Source: Bacillota bacterium (lineage in GTDB: Bacteria > Bacillota > Clostridia > Lachnospirales > Lachnospiraceae). From it: DNA of 64,000 nucleotides. The position numbers were made by a program, and so were the translations under genes. The DNA is taken from NCBI GenBank assembly GCA_023421505.1, contig JAEZTJ010000025.1:62001-126000 (forward strand). The letters run 5' to 3'. This document shows positions 1-9,121 of the stretch, one piece after another (the first letter of the stretch is position 1; each line of letters begins with the position of its first letter). The notes beneath the pieces were generated by a model, which saw only the letters and a list, made by a program, of their open reading frames with translations, did not search any database and was not told the DNA's origin.

Positions 1-1
1 C

Positions 2-748
2 TTAGGCGGAGGTGCTGCCCGTTATTACAGACTAGAGGAGGAGAATGATTTTGCTCTTGATATCCAAAAGCTGGAGACAGAGCTAACTAAAGATGTAGAT
101 CTTCTTGTAATCTGTAATCCAAACAATCCAACCTCTACGGCTATCGCGAGAACTGACATGCGTAAAATACTAGATATCTGTAAGCAGAAGGGTATCTTTG
201 TCATGGTTGACGAAACCTATGTGGAATTTGCAGAGGATGTTCAAAAGATAACCTCCGTACCGCTTACAAGCTATTATAACAATATCATAATTTTAAGAGG
301 AATCTCAAAATTCTTTGCCGCTCCAGGCCTGCGTCTTGGTTATGCAATCTGCGGTAACACAGACTTATTAAAAGAAATTAATCAAAGGAAGAATCCCTGG
401 ACCATCAACAGTCTGGCTGCTATCGCAGGAGAGATTATGTTCTCGGACGAACAATATATTAAGGATACAAGGAATTTGATTGCAGGTGAAAGAACCCGTA
501 TCTGCAGTATACTTAGCACCTGTAAGAACCTTCATTATTATGTACCTACAGCCAATTTTATTCTGGTAAAGATCTTAAAGGAAGAGGTTACTTCTATGGA
601 TCTTTTTGAGGCGGCCATTAGAAAAGGTCTTATGCTGCGAGATTGCTCCACCTTCCCCTTCTTAAATAATAAATTTATCCGCTTCTGCTTTATGAAGCCT
701 GAATTCAATGATACACTACTTAATGTGATACTTGAAGCGCTAAATTAA
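2..748 (+). CDS. CobD/HisC-like PLP-dependent aminotransferase or decarboxylase (5' end outside the window)
   Basis: The reading frame is open from base 2, so the gene starts upstream; about 248 C-terminal residues are visible, roughly two thirds of a fold-type I PLP enzyme. CNPNNPT and VDETYVEF fit the cofactor-binding segments, and ISKFFAAPGLRLGY carries the likely Schiff-base lysine. The NPWTIN segment, the ANF motif and the LRDCSTF...FIRFCF ending resemble L-threonine-O-3-phosphate decarboxylase (CobD, cobalamin aminopropanol arm) more than histidinol-phosphate aminotransferase. No cobalamin genes are visible, so the substrate is open. A terminator follows. Confidence 0.8.
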   Translation, partial: LGGGAARYYRLEEENDFALDIQKLETELTKDVDLLVICNPNNPTSTAIARTDMRKILDICKQKGIFVMVDETYVEFAEDVQKITSVPLTSYYNNIIILRGISKFFAAPGLRLGYAICGNTDLLKEINQRKNPWTINSLAAIAGEIMFSDEQYIKDTRNLIAGERTRICSILSTCKNLHYYVPTANFILVKILKEEVTSMDLFEAAIRKGLMLRDCSTFPFLNNKFIRFCFMKPEFNDTLLNVILEALN

Positions 749-791
749 TAATTCTTGTATCGTAAATCTGTATATTCCTACTCGGTATATT

Positions 792-850
792 AAAGGGTAA
801 GCTTCGTTTCAATTTTTATTCTTGAAACTATTGCTTTCCCTTTTTCTTAT
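792..850 (+). terminator. Rho-independent terminator of the CobD-like gene
   Basis: Arms at 792-802 and 833-843 pair with one mismatch (AAAGGGTAAGC with GCTTTCCCTTT). A second inner pair GTTTC/GAAAC lies in the loop, and a T-rich run follows. It separates the PLP enzyme from the MarR operon. Confidence 0.8.
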
Positions 851-888
851 TATTTAGAATATTTAGGAAAGATTTATAATTTGTAATC

Positions 889-917
889 TTGACAGGACAC
901 AGATGTGTGCTTATAAT
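889..917 (+). promoter_or_regulatory. Sigma-A promoter of the marR-ABC operon
   Basis: A consensus TTGACA (889-894) lies exactly 17 bp from a consensus TATAAT (912-917). The predicted start falls at about 924, inside the inverted repeat at 924-941. Confidence 0.85.
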
Positions 918-923
918 ACCATT

Positions 924-941
924 TAGTTAGGCACCTAATTA
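924..941. promoter_or_regulatory. Putative MarR operator over the transcription start
   Basis: An 18-bp imperfect palindrome with core TTAGG-CA-CCTAA and outer TA/TA pairs. MarR/SlyA-type dimers commonly bind TTAG...CTAA palindromes. Its place just after the -10 box fits repression of the operon, including marR itself. Confidence 0.65.
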
Positions 942-1060
942 TTTTTATTATTACAAACTAAGCATAGGAATGCGTGTCTAAAAATACTATATACGATACC
1001 TCGACATCATAATGGATCTATCATGCTCTGTATACAGGTACCAACATTAAGGAGGAGTTT

Positions 1061-1561
1061 TTGAAAAAAATGAGAGCTGAAGTAAGAGAACTGACGGAGA
1101 ACTTGGCATTTGTATTTAAGTCGGTCCATCAGCGTTCTTATCACAAAATGGAGAACAAACACCTTTATCCGGGTCAGCCCAAATTACTATCCATCATTAG
1201 GGCTAATGAAGGAATAACCCAGAAAGATTTAGCTAAGCTGAACTGCGTTACACCAGCAACAATTACCGGAATGCTGGGTAAATTGGAAGCAAATCAATAT
1301 GTATACCGCATTCCCGATGCAGTTGATAAGCGTATTATGCGGGTCTATCTTACAGAAGAAGGGCGCAATCTGGCAAAAAAGGGTGAACTGTATATGGTCT
1401 CTGTGATTGAACAGATATTTGGCAGATTTAGTGATGATGAACTTCAGACCTTTTTATCACTGACAAAAAAGTTGAAGGATAACTTAAATAACGGTGATAA
1501 TTCATGTTTAAAGAATGAAAGAAATGATGAATGCTTAAAAGAAAGGAATACCGTATGCTAA
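1061..1561 (+). CDS. MarR-family transcriptional regulator
   Basis: A 166-residue winged-helix regulator. The helix-turn-helix is about residues 48-75 (ITQKDLAKLNCVTPATITGM) and the wing includes DAVDKRIMRVYLTEEG, the conserved DxRxxxVxLT-like strand of MarR proteins. The start is TTG at 1061, because the AAGGAGGAG box at 1049-1057 is well spaced for it and too far from the ATG at 1070. The gene overlaps the next by 7 bp, making a marR-ABC-ABC operon. The classical role is derepression of efflux when a ligand binds; the ligand is unknown here. Confidence 0.9.
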   Translation: MKKMRAEVRELTENLAFVFKSVHQRSYHKMENKHLYPGQPKLLSIIRANEGITQKDLAKLNCVTPATITGMLGKLEANQYVYRIPDAVDKRIMRVYLTEEGRNLAKKGELYMVSVIEQIFGRFSDDELQTFLSLTKKLKDNLNNGDNSCLKNERNDECLKERNTVC

Positions 1562-3798
1562 AACTATTCAAATTCTTAAGAAAATCGGTATTGTCGATCA
1601 TTGCAGTTATTATCCTTTTGGTAATACAAGCAAACTGTGATTTGGCACTTCCGAAATATACCTCCGATATCATTAATACAGGTATAATGAAAAATGGTAT
1701 CGATAGTGCTATTCCTTCGGTAATACGAAAAACAGAACTCGACCGCGTAACACTTTTTATGACTAAGGAAGAGCAGGATATTGTACTTCCTCATTATTCC
1801 TTACTCACAGAAGCTAATTACACGGAAAAGGAATGGTCTAACAACTTAAAGAAATATCCTCTGTTAAAATCTGAGGAGCTTCTTAAATGGGATGGCAAAG
1901 AGGAAAGCAAAATAACAGAAGCCATGCGCACCTCGTTAACTCTAGTACTAAGCCTTGAGGGTGATACCGATACCTCTATAGAAACAAGACAGAAGCTATT
2001 AGATCAAATCGCTCCCGGAACAAACCAAAAGGATGTAGAGATATTCAGTATTCTAAATCAGCTGCCTCCAGAGGGTTTAACACAGCTTGTAATTAGTATG
2101 CGGGAGCAGATTGCGGCAATGCCTGATATCCTATTAACCTCAACCAGTTCAGCCTATGTTAAGGCTGAATACAAAGCAATTGGCGTGAATGTCAATAGAA
2201 TTCAGACAAATTATATTCTGTATAACGGAGGATTAATGCTCGGTCTTGCTTTACTTGGCATGCTGGCTTCCATCCTTGTAACCTTTATTGCAGCAAAAGT
2301 TGCTGCTAAAATGGGCCGTGATTTAAGAAGTAATGTATTTACGAAGGTACTCTCCTTCTCAAATAAGGAGATGGATCAATTCTCCACAGCTTCCCTAATT
2401 ACAAGAAGTACCAATGATATACAACAGGTACAGATGCTGATGGTATGGTTAATCAGGATTGTAATCTACTCTCCGATTTTAGCCTTCGGCGGTATTGTAA
2501 ATGTTCTTAATACAGAAGCGTCCATGTCCTGGATCTTAGCGGTTGCAGTCGGAGCTATCTTTGTCATGATTGCTGTATTATTAATCGTTGCAATGCCAAA
2601 ATTCCAGTTGATGCAAAAGCTTGTTGACCGTATTAATCTCGTCATGAGAGAGATCTTGTCCGGTCTTCCTGTAATCCGCGCCTTCAGTACTGTAGAACAC
2701 GAAAAAGCGCGTTTTGAGAAAGCCAATGCAGATGTAACAAAGAACAGTTTATTCGTTAACCGCGTTATGACCTTCATGATGCCTATCCTATTTCTTATCA
2801 TGAACTTTGTATCCATTCTGATTATCTGGGTTGCGGCTAAGGGTATCGATGAGGGTACCATACAGATTGGTGATATGATTGCATTTATTCAATATACCAT
2901 GCAGATTATTATGTCCTTCCTAATGCTGACCTTTATCTCTGTTATGCTTCCGAGAGCAAGCGTTGCAGCAAAACGTATTGATGAAATCTTAAATACAAAA
3001 ACTTCAATCGTAGATCCTGATAAGGAAGAAATAACTAATACGAATACCAAGGGCTTACTTGAATTTAAAAATGTATCCTTCCGCTATCCAAATGCGGAGG
3101 AGGATGTATTATCAAATATCAGCTTTACCGCAAAGCCCGGTGAGACTACTGCGATCATAGGCAGTACCGGCAGCGGTAAATCCACCTTAATTAATTTAAT
3201 TCCAAGATTCTATGACGCAACAGCTGGTAGTATATTATTAGACGGTACAGATATTACAAGGATGAAGCAAAAGACACTGCGCACAAGGCTTGGCTTTGTA
3301 CCGCAGAAGGGTGTTCTTTTTACCGGTACGATAGAATCTAATATCAAATTCGGTAATAAGGCTGCGAATGAGGAACAGGTCAGAACGGCTGCCAGAATAG
3401 CTCAGGCAGATGATTTTATCAATGAAAAGACGGAAGGCTACCAATCAGAAATTGCACAAGGCGGTACCAATGTATCTGGTGGTCAGAAGCAGCGGTTATC
3501 CATAGCAAGAGCAATCGCTAAAAATCCGCAGGTCTATATATTTGATGACAGCTTCTCTGCTCTAGATTATAAGACTGATGCAAAGCTTCGTAAAACGCTT
3601 AAGGAGGAACTGACAAGCAGTACAATTCTTATTGTAGCACAAAGAATTAGTACTATCATGAATGCAGAGCAAATTCTTGTACTGGATGACGGACATATTG
3701 TCGGAAAGGGAACACATAAAGAGCTATTAAAGAATTGTGAAGTATATCAGCAGATTGCATCTTCCCAATTGTCAAAGGAGGAGTTGGATTATGAGTAA
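1555..3798 (+). CDS. ABC exporter half-transporter, degenerate-site subunit
   Basis: A 747-residue membrane-ATPase fusion. I start at ATG 1555 (box AAAGGAA at 1542-1548) rather than the in-frame ATG at 1531, which lacks a ribosome binding site. TM1 is about residues 12-28; a loop of about 180 residues, probably extracytoplasmic, separates it from TM2, unusually large for this family. The nucleotide-binding domain has Walker A GSTGSGKST and signature VSGGQKQR, but Walker B is IFDDS (Asp for the catalytic Glu) and the switch is AQR (Gln for His). These are hallmarks of the non-hydrolysing site in heterodimeric exporters. The partner follows with an 8-bp overlap. Substrate unknown. Confidence 0.9.
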   Translation: MLKLFKFLRKSVLSIIAVIILLVIQANCDLALPKYTSDIINTGIMKNGIDSAIPSVIRKTELDRVTLFMTKEEQDIVLPHYSLLTEANYTEKEWSNNLKKYPLLKSEELLKWDGKEESKITEAMRTSLTLVLSLEGDTDTSIETRQKLLDQIAPGTNQKDVEIFSILNQLPPEGLTQLVISMREQIAAMPDILLTSTSSAYVKAEYKAIGVNVNRIQTNYILYNGGLMLGLALLGMLASILVTFIAAKVAAKMGRDLRSNVFTKVLSFSNKEMDQFSTASLITRSTNDIQQVQMLMVWLIRIVIYSPILAFGGIVNVLNTEASMSWILAVAVGAIFVMIAVLLIVAMPKFQLMQKLVDRINLVMREILSGLPVIRAFSTVEHEKARFEKANADVTKNSLFVNRVMTFMMPILFLIMNFVSILIIWVAAKGIDEGTIQIGDMIAFIQYTMQIIMSFLMLTFISVMLPRASVAAKRIDEILNTKTSIVDPDKEEITNTNTKGLLEFKNVSFRYPNAEEDVLSNISFTAKPGETTAIIGSTGSGKSTLINLIPRFYDATAGSILLDGTDITRMKQKTLRTRLGFVPQKGVLFTGTIESNIKFGNKAANEEQVRTAARIAQADDFINEKTEGYQSEIAQGGTNVSGGQKQRLSIARAIAKNPQVYIFDDSFSALDYKTDAKLRKTLKEELTSSTILIVAQRISTIMNAEQILVLDDGHIVGKGTHKELLKNCEVYQQIASSQLSKEELDYE

Positions 3799-5665
3799 TA
3801 ATGAGAATGCACAGAAAAATCCATCAGTGAAACCGGGACAAAGAAGGCGAATGATGGGGCCCGGAGGCCCTCCCGGAATGATGGGAGGAGAAAAGGCTAA
3901 GGATTTCAAGGGAACCATGAAAAAATTAACCTCCCACCTTTCAAAATATAAGATTGGTTTTATACTCGTATTTCTATTTGCGATAGGCAGTACGATATTT
4001 ACCATAGTCGGCCCTGATATTATGGGTGATGCAACCACTAAAATTACCGATGGTATCATCAGTAAAATAGGCGGCGGAAAAGGGATCGATTTTGATGCTC
4101 TTGGAAAAATACTGATTACACTAATTATCCTGTATGCTACCGGTGCGATATTTTCCTTTATACAAGGCTGGTTCTTAACAGGTATAACCCAGAAGGTTAC
4201 CTATAATTTCCGTAAGCAGATTTCAGAGAAGATACACCGTATGCCTATGAATTATTTTGATACGACCTCCCATGGAGAGATCTTATCAAGAGTAACGAAC
4301 GATATTGACACCTTAAGTCAAAGTTTGAATCAGAGTTTATCCCAGTTAATTGTCTCCGTAGTACAGATTATCGGTGTACTAATTATGATGATCAGTATTA
4401 GTATACCCATGACCTTACTGGCACTCTTAGTACTTCCACTATCCGGTCTTGTTGTAGGTAAGGTTATTAAAAAGTCACAAAAATACTTTAAACAGCAGCA
4501 GGAATATTTAGGCCATGTTAACGGTCAGGTAGAAGAGGTTTATGGTGGTCATAATATTGTAAAGGTATTTAATAAGGAAGAGGAAGCCATTCAGGAATTT
4601 AATGAGAAGAATGAAAAGCTTTATGAATCTGCTTGGAAATCTCAATTTTTATCCGGCTTAATGATGCCTGTCATGATGTTTATCGGTAATATCGGTTATG
4701 TTGGTGTTGCTATTCTTGGCGGATATTTAGCAATTCATAATAAGATTAAAATTGGTGAAATCCAGTCCTTCTTCCAATATATCAGATTATTTACGCAGCC
4801 AATCGGACAGCTCAGTCAGGTAGCAAATATGTTCCAATCAACAGCTGCCGCTGCAGAAAGAGTTTTTGAATTCTTAGAAGCTCCCGAAGAGGTTCAGACT
4901 GTTGAAAACCCGGTTTCCATCGAAGGCCTTCATGGAAGCGTTGAATTTAGGGATGTACATTTTGGATATAATTCCGATAAGATCATTATCAATGACTTCA
5001 GCACGAAGATCGCAAAGGGTCAGAAGATCGCGATTGTCGGTCCAACCGGTGCCGGTAAAACAACCATTGTAAAATTATTAATGCGTTTCTACGATATCAA
5101 CAGCGGTGAAATATTAATTGACGGACATAATATTCAGGCTTTCGACCGTAGTGATCTAAGGAAACTATTTGGTATGGTTCTACAGGATACCTGGTTGTTC
5201 AATGGTACTATTATGGAAAATCTCCGCTACAGTAAATTAAGTGCTACAGATGATGAGGTTATTAAGGCTGCCAGAGCCGCCCATGTTCATCACTTCATCA
5301 CTACGCTTCCCGATGGCTATAACATGGTACTGAATGAAGAGGCAAGCAATGTATCACAGGGCCAGAAGCAGCTGTTAACAATTGCAAGAGCCATATTAGC
5401 TGATCCTAAAATTCTTATTCTTGATGAAGCTACCAGCTCTGTAGATACCAGAACTGAAGTCCTTATCCAAAGAGCTATGGATTCCTTAATGAAGGGAAGA
5501 ACCAGCTTTATCATCGCCCACAGATTATCCACGATACGTGATGCTGATTTAATTCTTGTTATGAATGAGGGCGATATCGTAGAGCAGGGTAATCATGAAG
5601 AGCTGTTAGCAAAAGGCGGCTTCTACGCCAACCTTTACAATTCTCAGTTTGAGAAATCTGCATAA
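3791..5665 (+). CDS. ABC exporter half-transporter, catalytic-site subunit
   Basis: A 624-residue partner of the preceding protein. The start is ATG 3791, with AAAGGAGGAG just upstream inside the previous gene. The N-terminus is a Gly/Pro/Met-rich cytoplasmic stretch (RRRMMGPGGPPGMMGG) common in this subfamily. About six TM helices are followed by an ATPase domain with canonical Walker A GPTGAGKTT, Walker B LILDEAT and switch AHR. The signature is altered to VSQGQ, so the two subunits would share one intact and one degenerate ATP site, as in TM287/288-type exporters. Multidrug or peptide export is a family-level guess. Confidence 0.92.
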   Translation: MSNNENAQKNPSVKPGQRRRMMGPGGPPGMMGGEKAKDFKGTMKKLTSHLSKYKIGFILVFLFAIGSTIFTIVGPDIMGDATTKITDGIISKIGGGKGIDFDALGKILITLIILYATGAIFSFIQGWFLTGITQKVTYNFRKQISEKIHRMPMNYFDTTSHGEILSRVTNDIDTLSQSLNQSLSQLIVSVVQIIGVLIMMISISIPMTLLALLVLPLSGLVVGKVIKKSQKYFKQQQEYLGHVNGQVEEVYGGHNIVKVFNKEEEAIQEFNEKNEKLYESAWKSQFLSGLMMPVMMFIGNIGYVGVAILGGYLAIHNKIKIGEIQSFFQYIRLFTQPIGQLSQVANMFQSTAAAAERVFEFLEAPEEVQTVENPVSIEGLHGSVEFRDVHFGYNSDKIIINDFSTKIAKGQKIAIVGPTGAGKTTIVKLLMRFYDINSGEILIDGHNIQAFDRSDLRKLFGMVLQDTWLFNGTIMENLRYSKLSATDDEVIKAARAAHVHHFITTLPDGYNMVLNEEASNVSQGQKQLLTIARAILADPKILILDEATSSVDTRTEVLIQRAMDSLMKGRTSFIIAHRLSTIRDADLILVMNEGDIVEQGNHEELLAKGGFYANLYNSQFEKSA

Positions 5666-5700
5666 AATACCTGATATAATATTTATTATAATGCATTAAT

Positions 5701-5748
5701 AAAGCTCACCTTCTGCAAAATCACTGTTTGCAAGAATGTGAGCTTTTT
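5701..5748 (+). terminator. Terminator of the marR-ABC operon
   Basis: AAAGCTCAC (5701-5709) pairs with GTGAGCTTT (5738-5746), with an inner TGCAAA/TTTGCA stem, followed by a T run. Confidence 0.85.
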
Positions 5749-5765
5749 AATTATGCTTTATAGAT

Positions 5766-5800
5766 AAAAACCCGGCTTCTTTAAGAAAAAGTCCGGGTTC
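5766..5800 (-). terminator. Terminator of araC-clpP
   Basis: An AACCCGG/CCGGGTT stem with an inner CTTCTTT/AAGAAAAAG pairing. It is directly downstream of the clpP stop codon on the minus strand and is followed there by TTTTTA. Confidence 0.8.
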
Positions 5801-5805
5801 TTTTA

Positions 5806-6396
5806 TTATATTCGACTAGTAATAATCTGATCAATGATACCGTATTCCAGGGCTTCCTGTGCTGACATATAATAATCTCGATCGGTATCACGCTCTATTT
5901 CCTCAATTGCTTTACCGGTGTTTGCAGCCAGTATCTTATTCAGCTTCATTTTGTTATTCATGATATATCTAGCCGTTATCTCAATATCGCTTGCCTGAGC
6001 CGGCCCTTTAATACCACCGGAGGGCTGGTGAATCATAATCTCAGCATTAGGTACAGCATAACGCTTTCCCTTTGTACCGGCTGCTAATAAAAATGCACCC
6101 ATACTGGCGGCCATCCCAATACAGATTGTTGAAACGTCACATTTAATAAACTTCATCGTATCAAAGATCGCAAAGCCGTCTGACACTGATCCTCCCGGAC
6201 TATTGATATAAAGATTAATATCCTTTGAAGGGTCCTCTGCTTCAAGAAATAATAACTGGGCAACAATAATACTTGCTGATACGCTATTCACCTCTTCACC
6301 AAGGAATATAATACGATCCTTTAATAATCTGGAATAAATATCATAGCTTCGTTCGCCCCTGCTAGTCTGTTCAATCACGTAAGGTATCTGACTCAT
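5806..6396 (-). CDS. clpP: ATP-dependent Clp protease proteolytic subunit ClpP
   Basis: A full-length 196-residue serine peptidase. The nucleophile is in GMAASMGAF, the catalytic His in MIHQPSGG and the Asp in the DRDYYMS segment. ClpP forms a double heptameric barrel in the cytoplasm and degrades proteins delivered by ClpX/ClpC-type unfoldases. No clpX or trigger factor gene is adjacent. Its start overlaps the stop of an AraC-type regulator by four bases (ATGA), so the two are probably translationally coupled. It may be a second, specialised ClpP; that needs the rest of the genome. Confidence 0.95.
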   Translation of the reverse strand: MSQIPYVIEQTSRGERSYDIYSRLLKDRIIFLGEEVNSVSASIIVAQLLFLEAEDPSKDINLYINSPGGSVSDGFAIFDTMKFIKCDVSTICIGMAASMGAFLLAAGTKGKRYAVPNAEIMIHQPSGGIKGPAQASDIEITARYIMNNKMKLNKILAANTGKAIEEIERDTDRDYYMSAQEALEYGIIDQIITSRI

Positions 6397-6830
6397 GCTG
6401 CCATAACCCCCTTACTCATCAAACATACGATACTATTCCAAGAATTCGTACTGCTATTTATACTAAGACTGATATTTTGAAGGCTAACCCTATATTGCTT
6501 TCGATAAGCTTTAGGCGAACATTGATAAAACCTGCGAAAAGCCAGAGTATAGGATTGCTGAGAAGAGTAGCCTGCCTCCTGGGCTATCTCGATAATCGGA
6601 TGATTAGATGAGATTAATTTTACTGCTGAATCAGACAATCGTCTTTCCTGTATATATTTGTGTATCGTCTTTCCCGTAATCTCTGAAAAAATACGATTTA
6701 AATGGTATTTTGAATAACCCACTGCTTTTGCAATTTCATCTAAATTAAATTTTTCATTCAAATGATTTTCAATATAATCAATTGTTTTTGATGTAATCTC
6801 TTTCATAACAACTTCTTTATTCTCGCTCAT
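6393..6830 (-). CDS. AraC-family regulator consisting mainly of the DNA-binding domain
   Basis: A 145-residue protein with two helix-turn-helix units at about residues 28-105: [21 protein letters not shown], then the [20 protein letters not shown] and [14 protein letters not shown] segments typical of AraC/XylS members. There is no N-terminal sensor domain; a short polar tail of about 35 residues follows. I start at ATG 6830, eight bases after GGAGG; the in-frame ATG at 6851 lies upstream of that box. It overlaps clpP by four bases. Targets are unknown; clpP or proteostasis genes are an inference from linkage. Confidence 0.85.
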   Translation of the reverse strand: MSENKEVVMKEITSKTIDYIENHLNEKFNLDEIAKAVGYSKYHLNRIFSEITGKTIHKYIQERRLSDSAVKLISSNHPIIEIAQEAGYSSQQSYTLAFRRFYQCSPKAYRKQYRVSLQNISLSINSSTNSWNSIVCLMSKGVMAA

Positions 6831-7059
6831 GGATAGCACCTCCAACCACATTATACCAAGGCTGCTTCAGGATGTCTTAATAAAAAGTGCGAATTTATAT
6901 CAATGTATCATTCTTATTACCTTTTTTCTGATTGGTTTGTTAAAAGCTACTTTAGATAATGTAATTCATCATTTCATAACTGTTACTCACCTAACAATGT
7001 TTTTACATCACTTTTATATGAGTTCATTTATTGTGTATCCGTGTATTATTAAGCTTATT

Positions 7060-8877
7060 TTATTTCTTAGCTGCTTCTATCTGTTCAGCGAGATCATTTA
7101 AATAAACCCAGCGCTCCATCTTCTCTTCAAGTGACTTTTCAAGAGTCTCTTTCCTTTGCATTAATTCATTCAGCTTAGTATAATCGGTAGCTGCTTTACC
7201 AATTTCTGTTTCTGTCTCTTCTATCTCTGCCTCGAGTCTTGCAATATCTAGATCAATCGTATCAAACTCCTTTTGCTCTTGATAGGAGAATTTAAGCTTG
7301 GTATTCTTCTGTTTCCAATCAGCCATACCAGTCTGCTTTTGTTCCTCCCTTGTATTAACCGTGGATTTTATTGTCGCAGAAGTCTCAGCATTACGCTGAT
7401 CTTTTACTTCCTTATAATCGGAATAATTTCCTTCATATTGACGTATGCACCCATCCTCAAAAGAAAATATCCGGGTTGCAATCTTATCCAGAAAATATCT
7501 ATCATGAGATACTGTAACGACTATACCGGGGAAGGTATTAAGATAATCCTCAAGGATCGTTAAGGTCTGTATATCCAAATCATTCGTCGGCTCATCTAAA
7601 ATCAGAATATTCGGTGCTTCCATTAAAACCTTTAATAAATATAATCTTCTTTTCTCACCGCCTGATAGCTTCGCAATCAGTGAATACTGCATTGCACCCG
7701 TAAACAGGAATTTCTCACACATCTGTGAAGCAGTGATAGTTCCTTCTGCGGTCTGGATATATTCAGCAGTATCACGAATAAAATCAATGACCTTAAGACT
7801 TTCGTCCATATATTCATTTTCTTGAGAAAAATACCCCAGCTTAATTGTTGTACCGGTCTCTATATTACCTTCGTCAGGCTGAAGATTGCCTGCCAAGATA
7901 TTAAGCAAGGTTGATTTTCCGCAGCCATTCGGCCCGACAATCCCAAGTCGGTCACAGGGCAAAAGAATATAGGTAAAATCCTTTATTAGCTTCCTATCTC
8001 CAAAGGCTTTACTGATATGATTAAGCTCAATCGTTTTTTTACCAAGCCTTGAGGAAAGCGCATTGATTTCAACCCTTCCTTCTGTTTCGGTTACCTTACG
8101 GTCTCTTAATTCCTCGAATCTCTGAATATGTGCCTTCTGCTTGGTAGATCGCGCTCTGGCTCCCCTTTGCATCCACTCGAGTTCAATTCTATATAGGCTT
8201 TTTGCCTTTCGCTCCGAAGCCATTGCCATATCCTCACGCTCAGCCTTCAGCTCCAGAAATTTAGAATAATTCGCAGTATAAGAATAGATTTTACCCTTAT
8301 CTAATTCAATAATTTTATTCGTTACCTTATCAAGAAAGTACCTATCATGAGTAATCATGATAAAGGCTCCACGATATTTTATTAAATAATCCTCCAGCCA
8401 CTGCGCCATCTCATTATCTAAATGGTTGGTAGGTTCATCCAGTACCAAAAGCTCAGCTGGTGTAAGGAGCGTACGCACTAAGGCTACTCTTTTCTTCTGC
8501 CCGCCGGAAAGCTTAGCAGGTGAGGCATTAACATCGCTTATTCCGAGCTTTATAAGCATTGCGTTTGCCTCACCTTCAAGGTTACGGTATTCCTCTTCTG
8601 CCTTTTGATTAAGTACGACATTTTGTATAATAGTCAGAGTATCGTCAAATTCCGGAGTCTGGGGAAGATATCCAATACGTAGTTTTTTACCACGTGTAAC
8701 GATACCTTCATCCGGCTCTTCAAGATCTGCAATTATTTTTAGCAGAGTAGATTTACCCGTGCCATTAATACCAATCACTCCGATTTTCTCGCCCTCATTT
8801 ATGCCAAAGCTTACTTTATCGAAAAGTAAACGGTCTGTATAGCTCTTACTCATATTCTCTATCGTCAGCAAATTCAT
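7060..8877 (-). CDS. ABC-F family ATPase, Uup/YfmR-like
   Basis: 605 residues with two ATPase domains and no membrane segments. Domain 1 has GINGTGKST, LSGGQKKRVAL and LDEPTNHLD; domain 2 has GPNGCGKST, LSGGEKRRLYL and LDEPTNDLDIQTL. A linker with charged helices lies between them, and a roughly 85-residue coiled-coil tail rich in E, K and T ends the protein. This order and the NDLD variant are typical of the Uup/YfmR subgroup, which acts on ribosomes or nucleic acids and is not a transporter. A resistance-type ABC-F is less likely given the C-terminal coiled coil. Confidence 0.9.
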   Translation of the reverse strand: MNLLTIENMSKSYTDRLLFDKVSFGINEGEKIGVIGINGTGKSTLLKIIADLEEPDEGIVTRGKKLRIGYLPQTPEFDDTLTIIQNVVLNQKAEEEYRNLEGEANAMLIKLGISDVNASPAKLSGGQKKRVALVRTLLTPAELLVLDEPTNHLDNEMAQWLEDYLIKYRGAFIMITHDRYFLDKVTNKIIELDKGKIYSYTANYSKFLELKAEREDMAMASERKAKSLYRIELEWMQRGARARSTKQKAHIQRFEELRDRKVTETEGRVEINALSSRLGKKTIELNHISKAFGDRKLIKDFTYILLPCDRLGIVGPNGCGKSTLLNILAGNLQPDEGNIETGTTIKLGYFSQENEYMDESLKVIDFIRDTAEYIQTAEGTITASQMCEKFLFTGAMQYSLIAKLSGGEKRRLYLLKVLMEAPNILILDEPTNDLDIQTLTILEDYLNTFPGIVVTVSHDRYFLDKIATRIFSFEDGCIRQYEGNYSDYKEVKDQRNAETSATIKSTVNTREEQKQTGMADWKQKNTKLKFSYQEQKEFDTIDLDIARLEAEIEETETEIGKAATDYTKLNELMQRKETLEKSLEEKMERWVYLNDLAEQIEAAKK

Positions 8878-9121
8878 TATCTTAAACCTTTCTAATTCTT
8901 ATCTATCGATGTTTGTTTATCAGTTCTGATTAAGTTCAACTGTATCCCTAACATCGTAGCATAGGGATTATAAAATGTCCAGACTCCTGCACTTGTAAAA
9001 AACCATTAGGGTCTTCAGCTTCATATCATTGCGTATGCCTTCAATCGAAAGAGATTATTTTTAGGCAGGCTTAAGTTCGATATGTTTGGTATTATTTTCC
9101 TGACATTTATTGTATTAAGTA

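Noticed and set aside
2466..2861. 131-codon minus-strand ORF inside the first ABC gene
   Set aside because: Antisense shadow of a well-supported coding region; no ribosome binding site and no recognisable protein content.
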